The translations under genes and the position numbers were made by a program. Positions 35,185 to 46,645 of a DNA stretch of 64,000 bases are shown piece by piece. This DNA comes from Zanthoxylum bungeanum (taxonomy: Eukaryota > Streptophyta > Magnoliopsida > Sapindales > Rutaceae), in assembly GCA_019454045.1 (NCBI GenBank), contig SKCR01021398.1, positions 1 through 64,000 of the forward strand, in the 5' to 3' direction. Below the pieces are notes generated by a model. The model made no database searches. It was given only the letters and a program-made list of their open reading frames with translations, and was not told where the DNA came from. The number at the start of each line of letters is the position of its first letter. The stretch's first letter is position 1.

Positions 35185-35870
35185 TGTAGGAGTGAAACAA
35201 GGTTTACTGTTATGTCTATGACGTCGGTGACCACTATACTATTAGGTTCATAGCTCATAGAGAGTACGAATAACCTCACAAGGGGACTAACATGAGAATA
35301 AGAGAGTCGTCACCCGGTATGAGTCACCGAGAATGATTTAAGACCGCACTACACCCCTCACAATGTCTGACATTAAACCTGTTTGGGTTCAGAATGGTCT
35401 CGTATTGATGCCAGTATAATATTTATGTTTGAAAAAGGTATCTTCACATCTTATAATGTAATAACACGCAAACGAAATTGAAAAGTATACAATACCCATT
35501 CATGAATAAATAAAGGAATGATAATCAAACAAATTAATATCTTTATGTTATTACAATTTTTGGTTTTAAAAAAATGACATTAAACCAAAATAAAGCTAGT
35601 ATTTTGTGGGCCTGGCCTCGTAGAGGCTTGGCCAGATATGTCCAAGTAGACCGAACATCGTACCATGACATAAACATCCGGTCAGACTTACATGAAAAAT
35701 CTCTTGGTCTTTTTTTTTTGGTTATTGTATTTAATTCTTTATTACGGTTCTCATTCATTTTCAAGAAATACAATCCATTTCTTTTAGTGCAACACCAAAA
35801 AATTTATTCAGATAATAAATATTGCATTTCTCATTGATAAAATGAAATTCATATTTATATTTTGTGAATA
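35185..35870 (-). repeat. Ogre/Tat-like LTR fragment
   Basis: The minus strand shows gaccattctgaaccc, then gaggggtg.agtgcgg.cttaaatc and a ccgggtgacgactc-like block in the same order as 60685-60780 of element G and 44250-44370 of element F. It ends ..ctcctaca at 35185. The right end is unclear, near 35870, where Copia-C gag begins. Probably a solo or truncated LTR of an older Ogre-like relative. Confidence 0.62.
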
Positions 35871-35879
35871 TTGGAATGG

Positions 35880-36410
35880 AAATAATGTTCCTTATTGAAG
35901 TTGGAAATGAAGTCCTTGAAGGCTGGAGTCAAGGACTATGGGATCAAATCCACTTTAACCTTGAACGTTAGTCCTAGATCTAATGTATCATTTTGATCAA
36001 TCAAATTGATCATTTGGAGCACATGATCAGAGACTGAAGTCTCATCCTTCATCTTTATCCTGAATAACTTTTAAGTTATATCGTACCTAGCAGTTTCACA
36101 ACTTTCACCATACAACTTTTGTAGGTATTCCATGTTTCCACCAAAGAGTCCACCCTCTACATTGCTATTGTAGAGTTTGAGCTCATAGAGGCTTGATGTA
36201 ACTTCTTACCTTAAACTTATCGTCTTTCCAGTTATAATAAGCAGCGACCTCTTTATCAGGAGTATCATCATCAATAGGATCAGGATTTTTCATAGTGAGA
36301 GCATAATATAGATGTTCGTAATCCAAGATAATATTGAGTTTACGACTCCAATCTAGGAAATTGGGGCTAGTGAGTTTATCTTTTTCAAGTATTGATGCTA
36401 GTGGATTCAT
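35880..36410 (-). pseudogene. Copia-C gag remnant
   Basis: Starts at an ATG at 36408-36410 with MNPLASILEKDKLTSPNFLDWSRKLNIILDYEHLYYAL, a typical plant Copia Gag N-terminus. Broken frames downstream still show KVIQDKDEG-like and GFDPIVLDSSLQGL residues of later Gag helices. Match is lost at about 35880, next to the Ogre-like fragment. No pol of this element was found, so it is truncated. Confidence 0.82.
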
Positions 36411-36581
36411 TTTGTATCATGTACTCTATTGAAAACATAAGTTTATTAATGATTTTGTAATAAGTATTTAACCAAAATTTAAGGTCTTTAAAATATTATT
36501 GCTCCTTCTAATTTTACTCGAATTCCATACCACCCTATGCGAAAAATAAAAATATTATTGGATATATTCTAGTGGGACTTC

Positions 36582-36880
36582 AAGTTCTTATTGTTAATAT
36601 CACGCCTCACCTAATAGGTTTTGGAACTTTGTTTGTATCTCTATATAAGGCTTAACCTTTTCACCTCTAGCGAAAAATATCTCACCTAATGGGTTTTGAC
36701 ATCTTCACTAGTTAAGCTAGGCCCAACACCTTCATCACGTAACACATGTGATTTGCCCTTACCTAATGGGTTTTGGGTTTGTGATCACTAGACTAAATAT
36801 ACGAACAGGTTAAATAGTACTTAAACATATAAGGCTCCCTCACCTAATGGGTTTTGGAATTACCAAAATATATTTAGTGT
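36582..36880 (-). promoter_or_regulatory. Copia-C leader array: four hairpins presenting CACCTAATGGGTTTTG
   Basis: The motif occurs at about 36608 (one change), 36683, 36760 (first base differs) and 36841, spaced 75-81 bp, 170-470 nt upstream of gag. Differing arms flank the copies: aagttc/gaactt (36582-36587 with 36624-36629), ctagc/gctag (36667-36671 with 36716-36720), atcac/gtgat (36734-36738 with 36781-36785); the fourth has ttttgg/ccaaaa and an outer AT-rich pairing. Same layout as in Copia-A, B and 3/4. Confidence 0.62.
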
Positions 36881-37786
36881 CCTATTTGATTGTGTTAGAA
36901 GGTTAGATTTAATTATTCATATCTTATATGATTTAGGTCTTTTCTTTTAGTGCATCTTGATGTTTTTGTATCTTATACTTTCATTATGCACAACCACATT
37001 TACTACATAACTTTTATATTTGGCTCTAGTCGAGGGGGATCCTAATCTTTTATTAACACTCTAATAAGACTGTTTCTATTGGTTTAAGACAATCTTTCGC
37101 AATTCGGTAACTAGAGAAAAACTCCCAGAAGATGAGAGGGGTCTGGTGTGACCACTTAAGTCCCTACCTTTTTAGGCTCTTATCATATTGGTGACAGAGT
37201 TCTCTTTAGTACCTCTTTATTCGAGAAGGTCTTAGGCTTTATTGGCTTAAATAATCCTATTACTAATCTTGAAATTTTTAAAAGATTATACTTTGATTAT
37301 CAATTAATATTTTAATCATATTAAATAATTAATAGACATAATCAAAGTTGTATTACGATTCTTGTGGTGATTTAATTTTAATCTAATTAAAATTTTATTT
37401 GGGTTTAAATTCCTAAGAAGTTATTTAGTTCAAAACTATCAACGACTCAATTTCTATTAGAATTCTTTCCAAAAATTAATTTTAATGGAAAAAGAAATTC
37501 TAATCTTACTTAAATTTTAATTATGAAAATTTTGTAAAAAATTTATAATTTAAAAAATTATAATTTTCACCTCTGATCGTTTTGGGTATTTAAAATAAAT
37601 CCCTAAAACTTTCAAAATTTTACAAATTAGTCATACGGAGTCTTCCGGCCTGAATTTTCAGATTCTGTCCAATATTTCGCGTAGCAGACGACCTTTCCAA
37701 ATTCCGATTGAGTTGAAATTTTATAAAATCGTTAGTCAATATGTCTAGTGTCTCCACAAAATAATTTAACATATACTAACCTCAAA
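36881..37786 (-). other. Copia-C leader (rest)
   Basis: AT-rich, no coding match. Lies between hairpin array and primer site. Confidence 0.5.
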
Positions 37787-37799
37787 GCTACTGATACCA
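37787..37799 (-). other. Copia-C primer-binding site
   Basis: Minus strand TGGTATCAGTAGC, tRNA-Met-type with one inserted base. The LTR start TGTAAGG follows at 37801. Confidence 0.8.
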
Positions 37800-37800
37800 C

Positions 37801-38140
37801 TGTAAGGTTTTGGGGATAGTGTGGAAGGATCCATGTGACTGTAATTTAAATTTTTCTTCCAAATTGACTTTAAGGATTGTGGTTATGCCGTTGTTGATGT
37901 AAATAATATACTATTAAATTAATCTATATTAATTTTAACATACATGCAACAAATATTATATTTATCAACATAATTAATATTTACTAGTGATAAAACATAC
38001 ATTGATGTGCTTATTATCTTTCTTGAGCCTTTTGAATATCCTCATTGATTTTTCTCTTTCAGTAGTGCATCAAGCGTTGCACCTCTAATTGGAACACTAG
38101 CACTCATCTACAAACAAATCTTTCCTACTTTTGAAAATAA
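37801..38140 (-). repeat. Start of Copia-C 5' LTR, end uncertain
   Basis: Begins TGTAAGGttttgggg next to the primer site. No partner LTR is in the window, so its right end cannot be placed; about 38140 is a guess at a T-run. Confidence 0.5.
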
Positions 38141-38284
38141 TAAAATTTTTTTTTTTTTTTATAGGATGTTGAAGTCTTTAGGAGTAAATTAGAACTATTC
38201 CACTGGAGAGATCAAATCGTAAAAATACACTATTATCGCTTAATGTCATGAATGTATATAATATATATCCAAGCTACTATCTTT

Positions 38285-38320
38285 GCGCGCGCGCACACAC
38301 ACACGTGTGTGTGTGTGCGC
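38285..38320. repeat. Alternating purine-pyrimidine tract, near-palindromic
   Basis: 36 bases strictly alternating: (GC)5, (AC)5, (GT)6, then GCGC. The centre at 38304/38305 gives 11-bp perfect inverted arms, and GC ends pair with a 2-base offset. Such tracts can form Z-DNA or a cruciform in vitro. Confidence 0.9.
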
Positions 38321-38439
38321 AACGTAAAAAAATCCTTTTTTTTAACAATCAACTTCTTTTGCTTTTTTAAAAGAATCAATTGCCTTTGATTTTTAAAAAG
38401 AATCAATTGTCTATTCTCTTAAACGTGCAGTGCTTATTT

Positions 38440-39341
38440 ATATATATAAGTGTAGACATTAGTTTTCGCCGAGGTCCACAATCGAGAATTTATTGGTTGT
38501 GGGTATTAGCGATCCTGTAAAACAAGGTAGTGTGAGCGTGGAGGGTCTACCCACCGATGTGGTGGATGCCATAGGCACTCCGATGCCCAAGTCAGTATAG
38601 GAGATGAACTATTAACACCGTAGGAAGAGGAACAATGGTGGAGATTACCTTGATCCCTGTAGGATGCCGTGAGGGTGGTAGGTTGGTGGTTTTGAGAGCT
38701 TTAGAGAGAATAAGGCTAAGCTGAGAGCTATGATCCCCCCATTTTCTCGTAGACTTCCTTATCTTAAATACACACTCTGGAGATGTGGGTATTTACTGTG
38801 TTTGATTGTTCATCCGTTGGACTTTGGTAACGGTCGATTCATTAGGGGTAGTTATGGTTGCCCATTGAAGATTGAAAACGGCTGGGTTGTGAGGGGTAGT
38901 TATAAGTCTGAGTGTTTCGTGGGCTGGTGTATAGTGGGTCTTGGTTATGGTTTGGATGTGGGGTATATTATTGGGAGTGGGCCCATGAATCTATGGGCTT
39001 ATATACACCAAACTCGAGGCTTCCTTTAGTGTGTGGGTTTGAAGTAACAACTTGGGCGTGCGTTCAGTATTGGGTCTGAAGTAAAAGGTCGAAATTGCCC
39101 TTGGATCAAATTTAGCCCATATAGTTTGTCTCATACTCTCTAAGTCAAGGAGTCATTGGCTGAGAGAGTATCCTTTGGTCGTGTCATTTGAACCAAACCA
39201 GAAAAGTCTTCATTACCCGAACCGGGCCACGATCCAGCGTCTTCAGTGTCGCCTGGACAATATAGCTACAGTCTTGAATCTTACTAGTAAGGAGTTAGGG
39301 GGATGTCCCCAGTTTGATTGAGTTGGGCGTTTTCCCCGATC
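38440..39341. other. Unassigned LTR-like sequence
   Basis: GC-richer than its surroundings. It includes ggagggtctacccaccgatg and ggcactccgatgcccaagtc, wording I associate with transcribed LTR parts of plant Ty3 elements, but I cannot place it. The 99-residue frame at 38730-39029 has no recognised domain. Confidence 0.35.
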
Positions 39342-40560
39342 ATACTCCATCATATGTTAAGTGGGGAGTGTGTACGTCGACTACACCTGATGAAGGCGAG
39401 GAGCTCAAACACATTTGGTACCGAATAAGGACCAAATCGAGTCTACATATCGTCTGAACCAGAAGAAGATCCATAAACCGAACTTGACTCCATCATGAGC
39501 CAATTAGGGAGTGTTCCCATCGATTGGACCTGATGAAGTCTAGAAAGACATTCACTTATTTGGTATCGAAGAGGGACCAAACTGAGTCTACATGTCGTGT
39601 GGACCAGGAGAAGGTCTATGAACCGAACATGACTCCATCACGAGCCAATTAGGGAGTTTTCCCATCGACTGGACCTGATGAAGTCCAAGAAGACATTCAC
39701 TCATTTGGTATCGAGGAGGGACCACTGAGTCTACTTGTCGTGTGGACCAGGAGAAGGTCCATGAACTGAACTTGACTCCATCACGAGCCAATTGGGGAGT
39801 GTTCCCGTCAACTGGACCTGATGAAGTCCAGGAAGACATTCACTCGTTTGGTATCGAGGAGGGACCAAACCGAGTCTACATGTCGTGTGGACCAGGAGAA
39901 GGTCCATGAACTGAACTTGACTCTATCACGAGCCAATTGGGGCGTGTTTCTGTTGACTGGACCTGATGAAGTCCAGGAAGACATTCACTCATTTGGTATC
40001 GAGGAGGGACCAAATCGAGTCTACATATCGTGTGGACCAGAAGAAGGTCCATGAATTGAACTTGACTCCATCACGAGCCAATTGAGGAGTGTTCCCGTTG
40101 ACTGGATCTGATGAAGTCCAGGAAGATATTCACTCATTTGGTATCGATGAGGGACCAAACTGAGTCTACATGTCGTGTGGACTAGGAGAGGGTCCATGAA
40201 CTGAATTTGACTCCATCACGAGGCAATTGGGGAGTGTTCCCGTCGACTGGACCTGATGAAGTCCAGGAAGACATTCACTCAATTGGTATCGAGGTGGGAC
40301 CAAATCGAGTCTACATGTCGTGTAGACCATGAGAAGTTTCATGAACTGAACTTGACTCCATCACGAGCCAATTGGGGTGTGTTTCCGTCGACTAGACCTG
40401 ATGAAGTCCAGGAAGAAATTCACTCATTTGGCATCGAGGAGGGACCAAATCGAGTCTACATGTCGTGTGGACCAGGAGAATGTCCATGAACTGAACTTGA
40501 CTCCATCACGAGTTAATTGGGGAGTGTTCCCATCGACTAGACCAGATGAATGCCAGGAAA
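39342..40560. repeat. Tandem array of about 145-bp units (8 full plus a partial)
   Basis: Unit starts, read from the gactccatcac word, are 39342, 39485, 39631, 39774, 39919, 40064, 40209, 40354 and 40499. Spacing is 143-146 bp, the last four exactly 145. Each unit contains two short inverted repeats, ggacctgatgaagtcc and ggaccaggagaaggtcc, about 70 bp apart. The first unit is the most diverged. ORFs across the array are by-products of the repeat. Confidence 0.92.
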
Positions 40561-41055
40561 ATTTCCAGCCTACTCATCCCGAAGAGGAACTAATGGGAGA
40601 TTTCACGTTGTCTGGACCAGACAAAAGTCTAGTTATTGAGTTGGGCTCGATATGAGCCAATGGGGAATGTTACCTTCTACTTGACCAGATAAAGGTCAGG
40701 ACAATATCCAGTCTACTGGATCTTGTAAAGCTTCTAAACTGGTATTCACTTTATTGAACCTGATGAAGGTTCACAATTGTCTTTATTCTTCTGGAGTTGA
40801 TAAAAGTCAAAAGAAGTCTACGAGACCTAATAACGCAACACCTTGTTGTTATTCCATATTCACAAAAGCAGCCTAAGTCCATTGCAGGTTCAAAATCTAT
40901 GTACTATTGGCAATAATTGGCCCACGAAAGAGGCCCAATAACCCTTATGTGGGATCATGCATGCATCATGCAAAGGGGAAATGAGCCCAAAAGGCCACGT
41001 AAAATGCCATATACTTTCATTTAAATAAGCATGACATGCACTTAGATGTATTACT
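40561..41055. other. Degenerate flank of the 145-bp array, then unassigned
   Basis: To about 40830 it keeps half-unit words (tggaccagacaaaagtc, ttgaccagataaaggtc, gaacctgatgaaggttc), so decayed or older array. Nothing recognised from 40830 to 41055. Confidence 0.6.
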
Positions 41056-41059
41056 AGAT

Positions 41060-41240
41060 GCATGCACGTCGGCTGCAGGATATTCTCTTCTTTGGATTCA
41101 TGCACGTCGGTTGGAGGACATTCACGTTACTGGGTGCACGCATGTTGGCTGGAGGCATGCAGGTTGGCGAGAGGCATGTATTTCGATTGGAAGCATGCAG
41201 GTTGGCTAAAAGCATGCACATCAGCTAGAAGAATGCATGG
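41060..41240. repeat. 19-bp minisatellite (catgcaggttggctggagg)
   Basis: Two 38-bp copies (starting catgcacgtcgg) followed by about five 19-bp copies of catgcaggttggctggagg with substitutions. The frame 41062-41259 merely reads through it. Confidence 0.8.
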
Positions 41241-41429
41241 TTTGTCTTTTTCTACATGAAGGGGTGTAGTATGGGTTTATGCCGACATACACCCAGATTG
41301 CTTACTAGTGTTATTCCTCAGTACATGTTCACGGGAGCAAGCTATTTCTCAGCTCATGTCGAGCCCAACGATATATCTAAAAAAATGATGAAGTATCAAA
41401 TTCTGGAACAACAACATCGTATGAAGAAC

Positions 41430-41860
41430 ATCTACTGTTACAACATACTGTATATTCTTAATTGATGCAAGAAGCACGCAACTCTCAGGTTCTTTCTTTT
41501 TCCCATCAGGAACACTAGTAGGCTGCATGAATCCCTCAATAGCAGTAGGATTCACATGAATGTAGGGATTTGTATAGTCCATGCTCTGATGAGATTGATG
41601 ATACTTCTCCCATCCAAAGAGTTCCTTGTAGAAGATTCAGTACCAGCATTAGTGAACCAGATTAATGCCTATGCAGGCTCTGATGCTGAAGCATAATAAA
41701 AAACCATCGAAATAGCTTGATTCAAGTATGCGAATTTGACGAAGGCCTGATTATGATTGGCCCCGAAGTTGCACTTGGTGTTTGACGATCTTGCCGTAGG
41801 GTTTACATAACTTGTCGAGCTCATCTTCCGTACACTCCTAGGGCAGATTACGGAGGTAGA
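41430..41860 (-). pseudogene. Fragment of a polypyrimidine-tract-binding protein gene (PTB/hnRNP I type), intronless
   Basis: The minus strand at 41430-41582 reads MDYTNPYIHVNPTAIEG..PDGKKKEPESCVLLASI, then QYVVTVDVLHT: the linker between RRM2 and RRM3 and the start of RRM3 of plant PTB proteins. Upstream, other frames hold ALIWFTNAGTES..RNSLDGRSI (end of RRM2, 41600-41670) and LYLRNLP.ECTEDELDKLCKPYGKIV (start of RRM1, 41760-41860). PTB proteins bind pyrimidine-rich RNA and affect splicing. Coding parts abut without introns but with gaps, plus stops and frameshifts. Likely a retrocopy or captured fragment; part of the match is from memory of the family. Confidence 0.75.
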
Positions 41861-43379
41861 GGACTTTCAATGAAGTATGTATGTACCGAAACTACCGGTT
41901 TACGAGGACAGGCCCAAGTTGTAACTTAGAATAAGGCCCAATATGTTTGATACTGCTCGAGAATCAATTACAGGCCCATTTAGTTAAACCATTCTCATTT
42001 GAGAATCAAATACAAGCTTAAAGCCCTCCATGAGGTGACTGGATCAACACATATTCTTTTTCTTTGAAAGTCCAAACCCATTTTCAAATTATCAAGGAAA
42101 CAATTGCTGACTCCAGCTCGATATCTAGGGTTTTGTTTTTGTATTTTTTTAAACTCTGGTTGCTTGTCTCTTTCTATATGGAGGGTGTAGCGTGGGTTTC
42201 TCAAAGTGGCATCTGGGTGGTTTAGCTCGTATCTTTTGCTGTCGCATGATATTCATGCATGATTTGTCACCGAGCTTAGTAAAGGATGATACATCATATG
42301 TGATCTTAGTGTCTTCACTCTCCTTGGATGCATTCTTGGTGGCTTTAAGCTCGGTAGTAGTGTGCTTCACATGATGTACTTGTTTCGCATGTGTCTAAAT
42401 TTTAGCCACATAGTTATATAAGTGCCCTTGTTCTGTAATCTTCTACCATTTTTTGTAAACCTTCACCTTTATTCGACATTACAGCCATATCAGTAAGATA
42501 ATTTTGTCCGAATACACAATAAGTTGGGATGCGCTTTGGCTTCTATTTTCACTCTACTTTGATTGATCCTCAAGAGTTCCTCCGAGAGAGAGAGGTGTCC
42601 AGATCAAAAAATTAGATGGTTATTTCACGCATGCATGGGCCATGCATGAACCGTGTTACGCGTTCGTCATAGAGGTAGCTTGTCCATGTCGGTGGTTTGT
42701 GGTTGGCCTCTCATGGGTGGGAATGTAAGAATTTTTTTGGTTATCTTTTTTAGGGTCGGCTGGACCCACGAGTTTGGAGAAAGAAATTGGATCTGATGAG
42801 TCAATCGGTCTTATATAAGAAATGGACATCAATACTCCACTTCGCATTTAGCATAGGGCTTCGTTTGTACCAGCGTCCTCCTTTGCATGTAGCGTGGGGC
42901 TCTATTTAATTATCACTATAGGTAGTGAGCTTGGTGGTTTCTTATGACTCATGCTTGTAGATGATGACATGGCATGCGTGGGCTCCTATGTTTCTTGGTT
43001 TTAGCTTGTTTATTTTGGTAGCAAGTGTTTGGACCCTTTTTGCACATGGTATGGATAATGCTATTGTTTGGTTGTTTTGTTTTGAGCTATTTTTTTCTTT
43101 GGGAAGTGCATTTTGGGTTTAGCTTTGCTTTTGTTCTAAGCTTGTTTTCTCTTTGCGTCAATGGGCCTCTTTTCTTTATAGATCTTTCTTTCCCAGCCTA
43201 CAGTCTCGTTCACGGTAGACTGGCATTCCAGTACTTCATGCATAGCTTATGGGTTACGCACGGTGGGATGCTTACTTCATGATTAGCAAATATGGACTGA
43301 ACACACCTCCATGCATATGAAAAATTTGGTTGCATGCTTCCTTCTTATTTTCTTTTGTGTGTAGGATGCCAATTGTCTC
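41861..43379. other. Unassigned region
   Basis: No recognised family on either strand. The frame 42149-42370 (minus, 73 residues) and 43025-43282 (plus, hydrophobic, 85 residues) match nothing I know and are probably chance. Several CATGCATG words occur (e.g. about 42637). May belong to an insertion that split the repeats at 40560 and 43380. Confidence 0.4.
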
Positions 43380-43790
43380 AGGCAGCGTGTATACCTTATG
43401 AAGGTACATGAGAGTCTACAGTCGACTGGACCTAATTAAGGTCCAAGAAAGCCTTCACTCCTCCATAGCATATGAAGGTATATGGGAGTCTACAGTTGAC
43501 CAGGCCTAATCCATGAGACAACGATCGAATGAATCGAATAAAGATCCATTAGGGAATTTACTCACTCGGTTAGATCTGATAAAGATCTCTGAGAGTCTCC
43601 ACTCTACAAGACCTATATAAAGGCCTGGACCTGATGATGATTCATGAGTACGGTCTACTGGACCCGATAAAGGTCCAATAGGATCCCCACTCCTCATTCT
43701 ACAAGATCTGATAGAGGTCGACTGAACCTGATTAAGGCCTATGAAATTCTTCATTCTACTAGATATGATGAAAGTTTTCCAATGTACTCT
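43380..43790. repeat. Diverged units related to the 145-bp array
   Basis: Repeated words gactggacctaattaaggtcc-like, tagatctgataaagatct, ggacccgataaaggtcc and agatctgatagaggtc, spaced about 60-75 bp, each a short inverted repeat. Same theme as half-units of the array at 39342-40560. Confidence 0.65.
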
Positions 43791-43799
43791 TGAGCTAAT

Positions 43800-44170
43800 G
43801 GTAATTCATACATTTCATATAGAAAATAGGTAACAATCATTTCATGTCGATTAGAGGAGATGAATAATCTTTCAGTTTTTTTGGAAGAGATGACAATCCT
43901 TCCACTTTTTATGAGGGAGACAATAATTCTTCAATGTAGTCTGGTGGTGATGACAGTCCTTCGATGTCGTATAGAGGATATAATAATCCTCATATGTCAT
44001 CTGAGAGATGAAGATCCTTCCATACAATAAGGAGTAAATGACATATTATCAATGTCATATCTGAGGTGTATAACGATTTTTTCAAGTAGTTTGGAGTTAT
44101 TGGCAATCCATATATGTCATATGGAGAATATGACTATTCTCTTATGTCGTTTGGAGGAGATGACGATTAT
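43800..44170. repeat. Degenerate 38-43 bp repeats (ATGTC..GGAGATGACAATCC)
   Basis: About nine irregular copies of an atgtcatatggaggagatgac-like unit (e.g. 43843, 43933, 43960, 44110, 44140). They end where the LTR of element F begins. Confidence 0.6.
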
Positions 44171-44516
44171 AGGACACAGAAATCGACGATGTTGTTCTAG
44201 GCTCGCGGCCTAGTCGAGAGTATGAAATAGCCTACGAGAGACTAAACCGGAGAATAAAATGGAGTCGCCACTCAGTGTAAACTGGGACAAAGATTTAAGG
44301 TCGCACTCATCCCTCGCAAGGGAAGACCTTAAACCGTTGGGTTCAGAATGGTCCCTTACTTACGTCACTTGTAATGAAAAGATTTGTGCTATAATTTAAC
44401 CAAGTCTACGCAACCTACATACTCAAGAACGACCTATATCTAAAAATGCATACAACTTATGTCTAAGTTCATAAGCATAAATGTAAATCCTATATCTAAG
44501 TTTGCATGCATAAAAG
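44171..44516 (-). repeat. Element F 3' LTR, outer segment
   Basis: The reverse complement matches 60680-60875 of the element G LTR (gaccattctgaaccc.., ccggtttag.., cctagaacaacat..). Outer boundary near 44171 (ctgtgtcc) is approximate because the last bases differ. Ends with aaaag at 44512-44516, the target duplication of Copia-4. Confidence 0.8.
44512..44516. repeat. Target-site duplication, left copy (Copia-4)
   Basis: aaaag; identical partner at 54585-54589. Confidence 0.9.
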
Positions 44517-46645
44517 TGTTGGTAATTTATCTAGGTCCCAAGATCAAACAAGCAATGAAAACAATGTGTGAATACATCAACGGAGATAGCGGAATACTCA
44601 CATCGATCGGTTGAGTCGATTTGGAGACGAATGAAGCCCAAAATCCTCACTGCCATTCACGCCCACTGCAGCAGTCCACTGCCTCAATTTTTCAGTTTTG
44701 AGCTGAGAAAACGGAGCTCCAAGCCTCGTCCGACGGATCCCGGCTCATGGGCGAACCTCCCTACCACCTTCGCAAGTCTCATAGTGTGTTAGCACTTACG
44801 GTTTTTGCCATAAAAACCCAACTCTTGCTTCCCTTGTTCACGCCTAAATGGCTTCCAAAACAGTGAGTATTTCTCACTTTGGGCGTGAGAGAGTAGAGAG
44901 AAAAGAGAGAGAAGAAAGTTGTGTCATGAAAAAAAATTAAAGCATTTTCCAAAAAGCCTTTATATATTTTCCAAGAAAAATATATTAAAACAATTACTTT
45001 TGATTAATTAAAACCAAAAGTAAAAGCTTTTCCCCTCAAACACTATTACACCAACTTACATCAACTATTCACATGTCACTTTAATAAAGTGATGTGATGT
45101 AAGTCTATCAATCAATCAATCACTCATATCAATCAATCAAATGTCACATCACTCAAAGTGACGTTTGATTTGACGCTTGATGTGATGAATGACTTGACGT
45201 TGGATTTGACGCTTGATGTGACTTGCGTGCCGCATTCGAATTCGAAATACGAATGCGCTCGCAATCACACTCGGGCTCGGGTTCGCTAATTCCAAAATTA
45301 ACGATTTTTCCATCACGTCGTAATTAAATGATTACGCCTAGCGAATTCACTATTCACGTCGCTAACGAATTAATTCTAAATAAATTCGTTCGCCCGAATT
45401 AAAATCTAATTTTAATTCCGCGTCGAAATCTAATTTCATTTAATATATCGAATATATTAATTTACCGATTAATTCCAAATTAATCGTTATCTCTCTCTTG
45501 ACGATATTTTATCCTAGATAAAATATCTCCGTAATTAATCCTAGATTAATTTTCTCTCTCTCTTCTATTTAATCCCAGATTATTCAAGAGTGCGAGTTAT
45601 GCGTCATCGGTGGATTATCGGGAAGCGACCCATGAGATCCCCGGATAAGTTGGCAGTAAATACGGTCGTCGGTGTATCCGAATCACGTACGTACCAAGTA
45701 CTACGTTCTACCGATTTACGAGACAAGGTCGACTTCGAGCAAAGCACCAAGTCTACCCAATTCTCCGGACATATCCATTTAAGAATATTAAGATCTGTAT
45801 CAAGCGTAGTATACTATTGTATTGTGTGTATCGGCCTAGTATCGGATAGTCACGTGCTAGGGCTGGGGCTGGATAAGTGTCTGCCCCGTCCGAAGCACAT
45901 GTCGGATGTCTGGTAACTAGTCTCTATAATCGGATATTCATGACCTGGTCATAATATCACGATTGGATGCGCATCACTTAATAGCACTAATACCGTATCC
46001 TGCGTGACATCATCTCCAATATGACTGAAGTGATACTTCCGTCTTGACATCACACCCAATACACTACGACTCTCTGATAAACCCAGAAGTGGTGTACGCA
46101 GAACCGTTTAAAGCCCTGTACCACCAAGACCAAAGTCTATCGATTATCGTAAGTATTAGCGATGTAAGTCTCAGGTTAAGACTATACACCCTACCTTGAT
46201 TTCGGCCTACCATAGACACATAGTCATAATACCAATGGGATTCCGAGGGGTCTATCCAGAGCGAAGCTGTTTCCCGTACCATCGGTGAAACACGACCTCC
46301 TATCGCACTTGCATAAGTATCCGATACTTATATATATGAGAACTATGCCGTTGTGCCCTCACAACGCACACAAGTGCAATACTAGCCTATTCCGCATTAT
46401 CGATGCCCAGTCTCGATAATACTCTCGGCTAGGGATATTTAATGATTAATCATTCGGGGAATGATACTGTCTCATATCATTCTCAGTCCAGGAACTAATC
46501 ATAGGGACCTCTTCTTCATTTTATATATCTATGGTGATCTAATCACAAATGATGAGAGTGCAATTTCCTTGTCACATAGTTAATTTGCTACACAAAACAC
46601 AATGTTCTGTGCAAATAGTGACGCTATGGGTCATTTTGTCCAACA
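44517..46645 (-). repeat. Copia-4 3' LTR
   Basis: TGTTGGtaattt to gtccaaca. TATA-like box TATATAAAGG (minus) at 44957-44966. Two TGACG pairs at 45159-45175 and 45195-45211. Confidence 0.92.

Noticed and set aside
39588..40655. Plus- and minus-strand frames repeating MKSRKTF or similar
   Set aside because: They are readings of the 145-bp tandem unit, not a repeat protein; frames shift between units.
43025..43282. Hydrophobic 85-residue frame as a small membrane protein
   Set aside because: T-rich composition explains the hydrophobicity; no signal, homology or neighbouring gene supports it.
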